From Planctomycetaceae bacterium (GTDB lineage Bacteria > Planctomycetota > Planctomycetia > Gemmatales > Gemmataceae), in the NCBI GenBank assembly GCA_013823135.1, contig PNLP01000051.1, forward strand, positions 1-51,274: a DNA stretch of 51,274 nucleotides, in the 5' to 3' direction. This document shows positions 16,984 to 25,608 of the stretch, piece by piece. The notes beneath the pieces are model-generated. The model saw nothing but the letters and a program-made list of their open reading frames with translations, ran no database searches and had not been told where the DNA came from. The position numbers and the translations under genes were made by a program. Each line of letters opens with the position of its first letter. The stretch's first letter is position 1.

Positions 16984-17115
16984 GCCGGGAGTCTCACAGG
17001 AACTTCACGGGGCCGACTGACGTGTCGGGGATGACTTCAATCTTTAACTATATCCCACAGACCCGGACCGGTAAACAGTGGAACCCGGGTGATTGTCAAT
17101 TCGTCACTCTCTTCT

Positions 17116-17225
17116 CAGGGCCGTTCCGTGTTTCACATTTGGTGGTTTTGGCGAGCCGCCCCGTGACCGGGGCGGCTCGCCAGGACAAATCAACTATCGT
17201 GAATCACGGAACGGCCCTGGGTTTT
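17116..17225 (+). ncRNA. Candidate structured RNA or attenuator with T-tract
   Basis: A 15-bp perfect outer stem (17116-17130 with 17205-17219, CAGGGCCGTTCCGTG and complement) encloses a 14-bp perfect inner stem (17149-17162 with 17169-17182, TGGCGAGCCGCCCC and complement). The outer stem is followed by GGTTTTTATCC. It lies between divergent genes, 132 bp after the metallophosphoesterase start on one side and 190 bp before DUF1501 on the other, so it does not end a known gene. It could be an independent small RNA or a leader that attenuates the DUF1501 gene. Confidence 0.5.
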
Positions 17226-17414
17226 TATCCACCGTCAGACTTTCTCAGTTGCGTGAGATCTGCGATTGGCGCATGATGTTAGCAGACAACATTGCCCTCC
17301 CCGCCCGGCGACACGCCGAAGTTGTTTCTCCCGCCAGCGGAATCTCGCCCACCCCATCGGCGCGATTCATCAAGAACACCCCGCCAGGTCGCACGTTCCC
17401 GCCGAGGTCATACC

Positions 17415-18830
17415 ATGCTCACGATCAGCGACACACGGAAGAACCACCACTGCCAGGGTTCGTCACGCCGCGACTTCCTCCGCATCGGTAGCCTTGGCAT
17501 GCTCGGCGGCCTCGGTCTCCCCGAATTGCTCGCCGCCCGGGCCCGCGCCGCGGCCGGGTCCGACAGCAGTTCGAAGAAGGACAAGGCGGTGGTGCTGCTG
17601 TTCCTCTCGGGCGGGCCGTCGCACATCGAGTTCTTCGACCCGAAGATGTCGGCCCCCGAAGACATTCGCAGCATGACCGGCGAGGTGCAAACGAAACTGC
17701 CCGGCATCACGTTCGGCGGCACGTTCAAGAAGCTCGCGAACATGACCGACAAGCTGGCCATCGTGCGTTCGTACGCCTCGATGAACGCCGGGCACACTTA
17801 TGACTCTGTCACCACCGGGGGCAACTCGCTCAAGGCGTCGATGGGTGCGATGTACGCTCGCGTGGTCGGGAACTCGAACGCGGCGACCGGCTTCCCCACC
17901 AACACGCTCGTCCTGCCCGAGGCGGTCGAGGCGGGCCTGAAACTCGGCGGCAACTTCGAGACGGGAGCACTTCCCACGCTCACCACCCCCGGCGAACTCG
18001 GGCCGGGCTACGCGGCGTTCGACCCCAGCGGCGGCGACCAGCTCAAGAAGAACCTTCAGATGAAGATCCCGCAGGAGCGGTTCAGCGATCGCCGCCAACT
18101 GCTCGCGGGGCTCGACAGCGTTCGCCGTGAGATGGACGCTTCCGGCGCGATGGAAGGGCTGGACCGCTTCCAGCAGCAGGCGTTCGACGTGATCGTCCGC
18201 GGCGTCGGCGACGCCTTCGACCTCTCGAAGGAAGACCCGAAGACCGTGGCGAAGTACGATACAAGCGGCCTGTTCAAGCGGGAAGACATCACCAAGTGGT
18301 ACGACATGAAGCGGGCGTCGAACCTGCTGGGGAAGCAGTTGCTCATGGCTCGTCGGCTGTGCGAGGCCGGGTGCGGGTTCGTCACCGTTTCCGATTGCGG
18401 CTGGGACATGCATGCCAACGAGAACAGCCCGAAGAACATGGCAGGCTTGCCACCGATGAGCAGCCAGGTGGATCACGCGGTGGCCGCGTTCATCGAAGAC
18501 CTCCACGAACGGGGCTTGAGCGACAAGATTCTGCTCGTCGTAACTGGCGAAATGGGCCGCACCCCACGCCGCAACAAGAATGGCGGCCGCGACCACTACC
18601 CGAACCTGACGACCCTCCTGCTCGCGGGCGGCGGGTTGAAGATGGGGCAAGTGATTGGGCAGTCGGATCGCACCGCGTCGCAGCCCGCGACCGAGCGTTA
18701 CACGCCCAAGAACCTGATGGCGACGATCATGGGAACGATCCTCGATTTGGGCGAAGTGCGCGTCCGGCCAGGGCTTGGCCGTGTCGCGAACGTGCTGACG
18801 GAGAGCGACCCGATTCCCGGCCTCCTGTGA
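17415..18830 (+). CDS. DUF1501 domain protein, Tat-exported
   Basis: A 471-residue protein of the planctomycete DUF1501 family, whose fold resembles sulfatase/alkaline phosphatase. Residues 18-45 carry a twin-arginine signal (SRRDFLRIGSLGMLGGLGL), so it is exported folded. Family blocks GGPSHIEFFDPK, AGHTYDSVTTGG, VSDCGWDMHAN and TGEMGRTPRRNKNGGRDHYP are all present. Start at 17415 follows GAGGT. DUF1501 genes are usually paired with a DUF1549/DUF1553 cytochrome-like gene; here there is none, so this is a solitary copy. The substrate is unknown. Confidence 0.92.
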   Translation: MLTISDTRKNHHCQGSSRRDFLRIGSLGMLGGLGLPELLAARARAAAGSDSSSKKDKAVVLLFLSGGPSHIEFFDPKMSAPEDIRSMTGEVQTKLPGITFGGTFKKLANMTDKLAIVRSYASMNAGHTYDSVTTGGNSLKASMGAMYARVVGNSNAATGFPTNTLVLPEAVEAGLKLGGNFETGALPTLTTPGELGPGYAAFDPSGGDQLKKNLQMKIPQERFSDRRQLLAGLDSVRREMDASGAMEGLDRFQQQAFDVIVRGVGDAFDLSKEDPKTVAKYDTSGLFKREDITKWYDMKRASNLLGKQLLMARRLCEAGCGFVTVSDCGWDMHANENSPKNMAGLPPMSSQVDHAVAAFIEDLHERGLSDKILLVVTGEMGRTPRRNKNGGRDHYPNLTTLLLAGGGLKMGQVIGQSDRTASQPATERYTPKNLMATIMGTILDLGEVRVRPGLGRVANVLTESDPIPGLL

Positions 18831-19083
18831 TTGTTGAGGGGAACCACTTTCGCGGCGTTCCGTCTGAACCACGCGGAAGTGTTTTTCCAGCATGTCGTTA
18901 CGTTGTGTACGTTCTTCTCGTGAGTGTCGAGAGAGACGGTTGTAGCGGTTACCCGTCGTCCCGCACCCGCCCCGTTCGGGGATGTGAGCAATCCGGACTA
19001 CGGCATCCACCATTCCTGCCGATCAAGACGGTACGAGGGCTCTTGAGCCTCAACGGATTGTTCGTACCAACGCAGGAGGCGTT

Positions 19084-20475
19084 ATGGTCCGGCGCACGCT
19101 TGGCGGTTTATTATTCATCCTCGGGACCGGAACGGCGAACGCTCAGCTTCCAGCCGTCGAACCCGGAAGTCCCCCTTCAGCCACAACCATCAATTCGAGT
19201 CCCTTACCCCCGAAGGTACTCCCGACCATACCAGACCCGGCAAACTCCGCTGCGGATCGCGTTGCAACGCTGGCGGATTCGCCAGCCACAACCCCTGCCA
19301 AAGCGGCTCCCGCCAGCATTCCCCCAGCCGTCGCGGCACCTGCACCAATGAGTTGCACGGATCTGACGTGCAACCCGTGCCCGGTTCCCAAGTGCTGTAC
19401 CCCGTGCTACCCAAACGAGTGCGTCTGGGCCAGCGCGGAATGGTTGTATTGGGCCGCGTCGGGCAACCCGCTGCCGCCGCTGGTCACGACCTCGAACACA
19501 GGCGGCACCGGAGCACTGGTTCCCGGGAACACGCTTCTTTACGGCAATTCACGGGCGAACAACGACTTCCGCAGCGGCCTTCGTATTAACGGCGGAATCT
19601 GGTTTGGCGAATGTCGCCGGTACGGCCTCGAAGGCGACTTCTTCACCCTCGGCAACAGCTCGCAAGGGATCGTCGCTGGCAACTCCGCGGCACCGGGGTC
19701 TCCGCTGATTGCCCGACCGTTCTTCAACGCGATCACGGGCTTGCCGGACTCCCAACTCGTGACTCTCCCCGGCATTCTGGCTGGAACGGTTTCGGTGAAT
19801 GCGCAAAACTCGATCATCGGCGGTGGGTTCAACTTCCGTCACAACCTGTGCTGCGACCCGTGCGGCCGAATCGATCTCATCTACGGGTACCGGTACTTCA
19901 ATGTCACCGATGATCTGACAATCACGGAAGACCTGACGACGACGGGAGCTGCACCGTTGATCGGGGCCGGTGTCCGCTTCCAGATTGTGGACCACTTCCG
20001 CACAGAGAACAGCTTCAACGGCGGAGTCATCGGGCTTGCTGGCGAACGTCAACGCGGTCGCTGGGTCGTGAGCGGTCGTGCCAGCATCGCGTTCGGTGCA
20101 AACACCCAGACTGTGACCATCGACGGTGCAACGACCACTACCCCGCCGGGCGGCCCCGCGGTGACCCTGCCGGGTGGCCTGCTCACACAGAGCTCGAACA
20201 TCGGCACCTACGAACGCACGACCTTCGCTGTGATGCCGGAAATCGGCGTCAAACTCGGCTACAAAGTCACGAATCACCTCCAGGTCTTCGCCGGGTACAA
20301 CTTCATCTACCTGAGCAATGTGGTCCGGGCGGGGGATCAGATCGACCTGCGAGTGAACCCGAACCTGCTTCCTCCGGCGAACGGGCTGGGTGGCCCGCTG
20401 GTCCCCGCGTTCGCCTTCAAGGAAACGGATTTCTGGGTTCAGGGAATCAGCCTGGGCCTTCGCCTCAGCTACTGA
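19084..20475 (+). CDS. BBP7-family outer-membrane beta-barrel protein
   Basis: A 463-residue exported protein. Residues 1-20 are a signal peptide ending TANA. A Pro/Ala-rich segment and a Cys-rich patch (residues 93-118, six cysteines) precede the barrel domain. The motif WASAEWLYWAASG (residues 117-129), regular amphipathic strands, and the C-terminal WVQGISLGLRLSY match the BBP7 family of planctomycete surface barrels. A strong AGGAGG ribosome binding site lies five bases before the ATG. It probably resides in the outer membrane. Its exact role, pore or adhesin, is unknown. Confidence 0.85.
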   Translation: MVRRTLGGLLFILGTGTANAQLPAVEPGSPPSATTINSSPLPPKVLPTIPDPANSAADRVATLADSPATTPAKAAPASIPPAVAAPAPMSCTDLTCNPCPVPKCCTPCYPNECVWASAEWLYWAASGNPLPPLVTTSNTGGTGALVPGNTLLYGNSRANNDFRSGLRINGGIWFGECRRYGLEGDFFTLGNSSQGIVAGNSAAPGSPLIARPFFNAITGLPDSQLVTLPGILAGTVSVNAQNSIIGGGFNFRHNLCCDPCGRIDLIYGYRYFNVTDDLTITEDLTTTGAAPLIGAGVRFQIVDHFRTENSFNGGVIGLAGERQRGRWVVSGRASIAFGANTQTVTIDGATTTTPPGGPAVTLPGGLLTQSSNIGTYERTTFAVMPEIGVKLGYKVTNHLQVFAGYNFIYLSNVVRAGDQIDLRVNPNLLPPANGLGGPLVPAFAFKETDFWVQGISLGLRLSY

Positions 20476-20501
20476 TTGAAGATGAAAATCGTGAATTGCC
20501 A

Positions 20502-20535
20502 GGGTGGGCCGGAAGGGAAATCTTCCGGCCCGCCT
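20502..20535 (+). terminator. Terminator after the BBP7 gene
   Basis: A 10-bp perfect stem (20506-20515 with 20522-20531), extended by a few G-C/G-T pairs, with a 6-base loop and followed by CATTTCTTGG, lies 26 bp after the stop codon. Confidence 0.6.
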
Positions 20536-20671
20536 CATTTCTTGGCGGAAGCCAAAAATTCAAAGCAGCATGTTCGGGAAGCACTGTCTGGCACAACGCA
20601 ACGTCTTCGGCTACGATTTCAGAACGCCGCCATTTCTCGTTACCGCCCGTCGGACGTCTGCGGAGTTGTTG

Positions 20672-21631
20672 ATGCCTGTTACGTACACCTGCCCCAACCC
20701 TGATTGTGGGGCAAATTTGAAGACGCCCGCGCGGGTGGCGGTCGGGAAATCGGTCAAGTGCCCGAAGTGCGGTCGATCCTTCACTCCGGAGACCGAGGAA
20801 GCGGAAGCACCCGCCGGTGCTGGCACGCTCAAGTTCGCAGACGACGGCCCCAAGAAGCCCGTAAGCCCGGCCAAGCCCAAACCTGCCCCCAAGGTCGAGA
20901 AGAAGGAAGAGCCTGCCCCGGCTGCTGCCACAAGTCCGTTTGCCGACGACGACGACGAATCGGCGGAGTCGATCAAGCGAGGCTATGGGATCACGCTTGA
21001 GACCGAGGAAGAGAAGAAGGAAGCGGAGAAGCACCGACCGAAGTTCACCGACGTTGAGGACAAGTTCAAGAAGAGCGCTCGCGGCCCGGCCATGGCGTTA
21101 ACCGTCATGCCGAGCAACTTGATGACGCTCGAAGGACTCCTGACGGTAGCTTTCGGGCTTTTGTGGTTCCTCCAGGGGTCGTGGCCGCTCATCTTCAGCG
21201 ACGCGCCCCCGGGTGAAGAGGAACTCGAAGAAGCGATCGTGGACATGATCGTTGGGTTGGTCGTGTTCGTTTGGGGTGCGATGGTCTGCTTTGGAGCGAG
21301 CCAACTTCAAGAACTGGGTTCCTACCCGTGGGCGATGACCGGTTCCATCATGGGCATCTTCCCGCTGCTCGTTGGCGCTGCGGGCATCCTGGCGCTCCAA
21401 AACCCGGCAGTGAAAGCGGGGTTCGCGGAGAGCGCCGGCGGTCCTGACGACGATGAAGAGGAAGACGACGAAGACGAGGATGAAGACGAAGACGATGAGG
21501 ATGAGGACGAAGACGAGGATGAAGACGACGAAGAGGAAGAGGTCAAGAAGAAGGTGAAGAAGCCGGTGAAACCGGTGAACAAAGCGAAGACGAAAAAGCG
21601 GAAAGATGACGACGACGAGGACGACGAATGA
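20672..21631 (+). CDS. Zinc-ribbon membrane protein with acidic/basic tail
   Basis: A 319-residue protein. The N-terminus has a zinc-ribbon-like set Cys7, Cys12, Cys30, Cys33 (CPNPDC and CPKC). A Pro/Lys-rich linker follows, then three predicted transmembrane segments (about residues 155-250). The C-terminal 70 residues are an almost pure Asp/Glu run followed by a Lys-rich block. Start at 20672 has CGGAG upstream; the longer ORF reads through the BBP7 terminator. It overlaps the sigma-factor gene by ATGA, so it is the first gene of that operon. Function unknown; the position suggests it feeds into or responds to the sigma switch. Confidence 0.7.
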   Translation: MPVTYTCPNPDCGANLKTPARVAVGKSVKCPKCGRSFTPETEEAEAPAGAGTLKFADDGPKKPVSPAKPKPAPKVEKKEEPAPAAATSPFADDDDESAESIKRGYGITLETEEEKKEAEKHRPKFTDVEDKFKKSARGPAMALTVMPSNLMTLEGLLTVAFGLLWFLQGSWPLIFSDAPPGEEELEEAIVDMIVGLVVFVWGAMVCFGASQLQELGSYPWAMTGSIMGIFPLLVGAAGILALQNPAVKAGFAESAGGPDDDEEEDDEDEDEDEDDEDEDEDEDEDDEEEEVKKKVKKPVKPVNKAKTKKRKDDDDEDDE

Positions 21632-22179
21632 CCACAACCAACGAAGCCGACGGCGATCTCCTGATCCGCTTTCGGAACGGAGATTCGACGGCCCTTGAAG
21701 CCCTGTTCGCACGCTATGAGGGTCCGGTCTTCCGGTTCCTGTTCGGGTTGCTTCGGGATCACCACGCAGCCGAAGATGCGTTGCAGGAAACCTTCGTGCA
21801 GGCCATTCGCTACGCCGACGCGGTTGCACCCGATGCCTTCCGTGGCTGGCTCTACACAGTCGCACACCGGCAGGCGATGCTGACCAAACGGAAGGCGAAG
21901 CGGTTGCCGTCGCAGGCCGACGACCTCGTGCTACTCGGCCTCGTCGGCGAGTGGGAAGCCGGCTCGCGGATCGACGGCGTGGACGACGCCCGTGCTGTGT
22001 TCGAACTCATCGAGTTGCTCCCCGCGCCGCAGCGGGCGGTGATCCTGGCCCGCGTCGTCGAGGGGAAGAAGTTTCGCGAGGTCGCGGACGTTCTTGGCTG
22101 TCCGCTGAACACCGCACTGGCACGGATGCACGAGGGGTTGAAGAAACTCCGGCAACTCTGGGAGGCCCGTCATGCTTAA
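21628..22179 (+). CDS. ECF-type sigma-70 family RNA polymerase sigma factor
   Basis: A 183-residue sigma factor. Region 2 covers about residues 10-80 (LFARYEGPVFRFLFGLLRDH, then AEDALQETFVQAIRYADAV and FRGWLYTVAHRQ). Region 4 is near 130-180, with a helix-turn-helix FREVADVLGCPLNTALARMH. It starts within the stop of the zinc-ribbon gene (ATGA) and overlaps the anti-sigma gene by 8 bases, so the three are translationally coupled. Held inactive by the next gene product, by analogy with other ECF pairs. Confidence 0.93.
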   Translation: MTTTNEADGDLLIRFRNGDSTALEALFARYEGPVFRFLFGLLRDHHAAEDALQETFVQAIRYADAVAPDAFRGWLYTVAHRQAMLTKRKAKRLPSQADDLVLLGLVGEWEAGSRIDGVDDARAVFELIELLPAPQRAVILARVVEGKKFREVADVLGCPLNTALARMHEGLKKLRQLWEARHA

Positions 22180-22828
22180 GGCCTGCGACCACCCCGAACC
22201 AACCTTACAGACGACCGCCTTGCGGTACGCCGCCGGCGACCTGGACGTTCGAGAAGCAACCGCTTTCGAGATGCGCCTGGCCGACGACCAGGAGGCCCGC
22301 GACGCACTGAGCGAAGCCGTGCGACTCTCGGCCGCTGCCCTCGGCCAGGCACCACCAACGCCGCACCTCACGTTCCGGGCCGCGATCCGCGATCGCCTCT
22401 CCGGGTGGTGCCCGGAATGGCTCGCCCGTCGCGCGTACCGTGGCCACCCGCTGGCGTGGTCCGCACTGGGTGCGGTCGCCCTCGCCGCGTGCGCGCTCGT
22501 GGGAGTCTCGCTTGCGGAACGCAAACCACTGCCGACGCAACCCGTGAGTAGTGCAATGACCCCTCCGGGACTTGATACTCGCACGGCATTCGCCGATCCC
22601 GACACGGCTCCGATGCCACGTGAGGCGGAAGCGTTCGTGGTCGCGACGCCGGCCACGTGTGGCGAGACCCCGACGCAATCTGTTGCAGAACTTTGGGCAC
22701 AACTGAGTACGCCGGATCACGTCGAAAAGACGCACGACGAAGAGATGCGCTGGCGACACAAGCACCACAACGGTGCGATGCAGAATCCGAATCGCACAAT
22801 CAGCACCGAGCCTGCTCGGGAACCGTGA
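22172..22828 (+). CDS. Anti-sigma factor, membrane-anchored
   Basis: A 218-residue single-pass protein. The cytoplasmic N-terminus (ALRYAAGDLDVREATAFEMR) matches anti-sigma domains of planctomycetes, without a clear HxxxCxxC zinc motif. One transmembrane helix lies at about residues 95-115 (AWSALGAVALAACALVGVSL). The periplasmic part is low-complexity and ends in a His-rich stretch (RWRHKHHNG), which could bind metal. Its overlap with the sigma gene supports the role. No protease site can be read. Confidence 0.75.
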   Translation: MLKACDHPEPTLQTTALRYAAGDLDVREATAFEMRLADDQEARDALSEAVRLSAAALGQAPPTPHLTFRAAIRDRLSGWCPEWLARRAYRGHPLAWSALGAVALAACALVGVSLAERKPLPTQPVSSAMTPPGLDTRTAFADPDTAPMPREAEAFVVATPATCGETPTQSVAELWAQLSTPDHVEKTHDEEMRWRHKHHNGAMQNPNRTISTEPAREP

Positions 22829-22937
22829 TCTTGGTTGAGCGGCAAGCAGATCATATCGCGGAATCAATGCCTGCGTGGTGTTGTCCGCGAACAACTTATC
22901 CGCAGTTCGGTGATCGCACTTCTCGGGAGGTCGCCCC

Positions 22938-23489
22938 ATGTCTCACGCTGCTCGAACTGTGGCTGCCACAGCGGTTCTGTTCCTGATTTCGGCCGCAACA
23001 TCCGCAGCCGATCCGCTCCCGAGGTACACGGAGGAACGGGAGGCCGCCGCGCTCCACTTTGTTCGCAAGCAATGCCCCGAGTTGCTCCCATTGCTCGAGG
23101 AGTTGAAGAAGGCGAACCGCCTCGCGTACGAATCGCAGATTCGCGAAACCTTTCAGATCAGCGAACTCCTCGCAGACCTTCAAGACGATCCAAAGCGGTA
23201 CGATCTCGAACTGAAGGTGTGGAAGGCCGAGAACAAGGCGCTCGTGCTCGTTGCGAAACTGGCAACACCCAAGGATGAGGACCGCAAGTCGATCGAAGAG
23301 CAACTCCAGTTGCTCGCCAAAGAACTGGTGGAACTGGAGGTGCAATCGCTCGAACACCGCGTGGGCCTGCTCCAGAGCGAACTTTCCAGCGCGAAGGACG
23401 AACTGGCGAAGTTCCGCGATAACTACGACCGCTCGGTGAAAGATCGCTTCGAGGCGCTGCTGGAGAAAGCACGCAGGAAGAAGCCGTAG
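22938..23489 (+). CDS. Exported coiled-coil protein
   Basis: A 183-residue protein with a signal peptide (residues 1-24, ending SAADP) and a mature part that is nearly all Glu/Lys/Leu-rich helix, so a periplasmic coiled coil is likely. GGGAGG precedes the ATG. It follows the sigma/anti-sigma pair by 110 bp on the same strand. Such small coiled-coil proteins are common third members of these operons in the phylum and may act as the periplasmic sensor or as a target of the sigma factor. No family name can be given with certainty. Confidence 0.7.
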   Translation: MSHAARTVAATAVLFLISAATSAADPLPRYTEEREAAALHFVRKQCPELLPLLEELKKANRLAYESQIRETFQISELLADLQDDPKRYDLELKVWKAENKALVLVAKLATPKDEDRKSIEEQLQLLAKELVELEVQSLEHRVGLLQSELSSAKDELAKFRDNYDRSVKDRFEALLEKARRKKP

Positions 23490-23493
23490 CAAA

Positions 23494-23990
23494 GATGGGG
23501 AGACACGGAGAGGGGGAGAAAAGACGATGCCACCCATCAAATCTCATTTTGAATTGGATGTGTACAAGAAAGCGTTCGACGCAGCGATGGAGCTGTTCAC
23601 CATCTCGTAGACATTTCCCAAAGCGGAGACGTATTCGCTGACAGACCAGATGCGGCGATCCTCGCGATCCGTTTGCGCGAACTTGGCCGAGGCGTGGCGG
23701 AAACGGATTTATGAAGCCGCGTTCGTCAGCAAGATCAATGACTCCGAGAGCGAAGCGGCCGAAACGCAGACCTGGATCGCGTTCGCTGTAAAGTGCGAGT
23801 ACCTGGATCGAGACCGTAGGTTGGTACTTCACAGCATCTACGAGGACATCATTCGGATGTTGGTCGCAATGCGATGCAAGCCAGACCAATAGCTGATCCC
23901 GAGGGCGAATGATTAACTCCTGTTTCCTTATCACCCTCTTCTTGATTTTTCTCCCCATCTCCCCATGCTCCTTGTCTCCCCCTCTATCTT
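23494..23990. repeat. GATGGGGAGACACGG word arms flanking the broken four-helix-bundle gene
   Basis: The left arm (23494-23522, GATGGGGAGACACGGAGAGG type) ends 5 bases before the ATG at 23527. The right arm (23947-23990) is its imperfect reverse complement with extra GGGGAGA words. Together they bracket the gene. The right arm ends 7 bases before the start codon of the methyltransferase gene at 23997. Confidence 0.75.
23527..23892 (+). pseudogene. Four-helix-bundle (S23/IVS-type) protein, in-frame amber stop
   Basis: A clear member of the four-helix-bundle family related to the 23S rRNA intervening-sequence protein. FELDVYKKAFDAAMELF, TYSLTDQMRRSSRSVCANLA, EAWRKRIYEAAFVSKINDSE and AETQTWIAFAV are family-typical. 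The frame is continuous for 121 codons except for a TAG at 23608-23610 (codon 28), where homologs usually have Lys (AAG), so a single A-to-T change explains it. The rest shows no decay, which makes the mutation recent or the stop suppressed. The gene lies exactly between inverted 'word' arms. Confidence 0.85.
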
Positions 23991-23996
23991 GATTAC

Positions 23997-25058
23997 ATGA
24001 AGTACGTCACCGAACTGTTTGCCACCGTTGCGCATCGCGTCAAGCCGCCCGTCTGCGTCGTCCTCGGTCCGCCGTGGCCGGTCGCCAATCTCGTGAAGGC
24101 GCTGAACCTTCCCGAATCCGAAGTGACCTGCGTTCAGTACGACCAGCACCAGACGAACCGCGTCCGTGAGACGCTCGCCGAGGTTGGCGCCGCTGCCGAG
24201 GTCGTCGGCGTGCCCGACCTGTGGGACGTGCCCAAAAAGTTCAACACGGTCATCTTCCCCGCGTCCGCCTACGCCGACCGCGAGTTGAAACTGGACGTAC
24301 TCGAGCAGGGGTATCACATCCTCGCGCCGGGCGGGTTATTCCTCACGCTCTCGGAGTACGAGAAGGACAACCAGTTCGCGAAGTGGCACAAGAAGATCTT
24401 CGGCAAGTGCGGCGAGACGCCCGCGAGCGAAAACGGCATGGCGTTCTGGAGCACGAAGACCGACGATTCCGAGAAGCGCCGCCGGCACGAAGTGACGTTC
24501 CACGCCAAGATCGGGGAAGGCCCGTCGGTTCACATTGTCGCGCGGCCCGGCACCTTCAGCTACGGCCGCTTCGACAGCGGTTCACGAGCGATGATGGAAG
24601 TCGCCGAGATTCGCGAGGGCGACAACGTCCTCGATCTCGGTTGCGGCAACGGTGCGGTCGGTTGCCTGGCCGGGCAGAAGGTCGGGCCGACGGGGAGCGT
24701 CACGTTCATCGACAGCAACTTGCGCGCGCTCGCGTTGGCGGAACTGAACGCGAAGGCGAACAACACACCGAACCCGCGGTTCGTTGCAACCACGCGCCTG
24801 GAAGGGCTGGCGTTCAATTCGTTCGACGTGATCCTGGCGAACCCACCGTACTACGCGAAGTCCGAGATCACGGCGCTGTTCGTGGACGGCACACGCGACC
24901 TGCTCACGGAACAGGGCCGCTACTACATCGTGACGAAGATGCCGACGGCCGTGATGCCGTTGATCTTCGAGACGTATGGCGATTGCTCGGTGATCGAGAA
25001 CCGCGGCTACTCAGTAGTGATGGCCGGTGCCGGAGTGGAGGGAGCGGACAACCCATGA
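23997..25058 (+). CDS. RsmC-like 16S rRNA guanine-N2 methyltransferase
   Basis: A 353-residue two-domain class I methyltransferase. Residues 1-190 form a degenerate N-terminal Rossmann-like domain. The active C-terminal domain has the SAM motif DLGCGNG (213-219) and the NPPY motif (282-285) that targets the base amino group. This architecture matches RsmC/RlmG, which methylate guanine N2 in rRNA. The start is 7 bases from the end of a repeat arm with no visible Shine-Dalgarno. It overlaps the next gene by ATGA. The exact target base is inferred, not shown. Confidence 0.85.
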   Translation: MKYVTELFATVAHRVKPPVCVVLGPPWPVANLVKALNLPESEVTCVQYDQHQTNRVRETLAEVGAAAEVVGVPDLWDVPKKFNTVIFPASAYADRELKLDVLEQGYHILAPGGLFLTLSEYEKDNQFAKWHKKIFGKCGETPASENGMAFWSTKTDDSEKRRRHEVTFHAKIGEGPSVHIVARPGTFSYGRFDSGSRAMMEVAEIREGDNVLDLGCGNGAVGCLAGQKVGPTGSVTFIDSNLRALALAELNAKANNTPNPRFVATTRLEGLAFNSFDVILANPPYYAKSEITALFVDGTRDLLTEQGRYYIVTKMPTAVMPLIFETYGDCSVIENRGYSVVMAGAGVEGADNP

Positions 25059-25558
25059 CAGCCGACGACGTGATTCGCGCACTCAACCTACAACCGCACC
25101 CGGTCGAGGGTGGGTTCTTCCGTGAGACGTACCGCACGACCGCGACGCTCCCCGCGAGCGCGCTGCCCTCGCACAGTGGGCCGCGTTCGGTCTCCACGGC
25201 GATCTACTACCTGCTGAAGCCGGGGCACGTCTCGGAAATGCACGTGTTGCCGAGCGACGAAGTGTTCCACTTCTACCTGGGATCGCCGGTGCGGATGCTG
25301 CAACTGTGGCCCGACGGCACCGGGAAGGAAGTCGTGTTGGGTTCCGACTTCGTGGCGGGGCAGGTGCCGCAACTGGTGGTGCCGGCGGGTGTGTGGCAAG
25401 GCACGCGACTCGTCGGCGACACGGGCTTCGCGCTGCTGGGCTGCACGGTCGCCCCCGGCTTCGACTACGCCGACTACCGCAGCGAGAGCCGCGCCGAGTT
25501 GGTGACGAAGTGGCCGGCATTCGCGAGTGAGATTACGCGGTTGACGCCGCGGGGATGA
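25055..25558 (+). CDS. Cupin-fold DUF985 protein
   Basis: A 167-residue single-domain cupin of the DUF985 (Cupin_5) family. Typical blocks are HPVEGGFFRETYR (16-28), TAIYYLLKPGHVSEMH (about 48-63), SDEVFHFYLG and VPAGVWQG. The family has metal-binding residues (His and Glu) in these strands; a sugar-epimerase-like role has been suggested but is not established. It is translationally coupled to the methyltransferase gene (ATGA). Confidence 0.88.
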   Translation: MTADDVIRALNLQPHPVEGGFFRETYRTTATLPASALPSHSGPRSVSTAIYYLLKPGHVSEMHVLPSDEVFHFYLGSPVRMLQLWPDGTGKEVVLGSDFVAGQVPQLVVPAGVWQGTRLVGDTGFALLGCTVAPGFDYADYRSESRAELVTKWPAFASEITRLTPRG

Positions 25559-25608
25559 GGGGACGTCTTAATCGAATAAGATTCTGCCGAGCCACACAGG
25601 GCGAACAG

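Noticed and set aside
17463..19013. 516-residue minus-strand ORF opposite DUF1501
   Set aside because: Shadow of the Tat-exported DUF1501 gene.
25555..25608. Upstream ATG at 25555 overlapping the cupin stop
   Set aside because: Possible coupling, but the extra 18 residues look non-coding and a ribosome binding site fits 25609 better.
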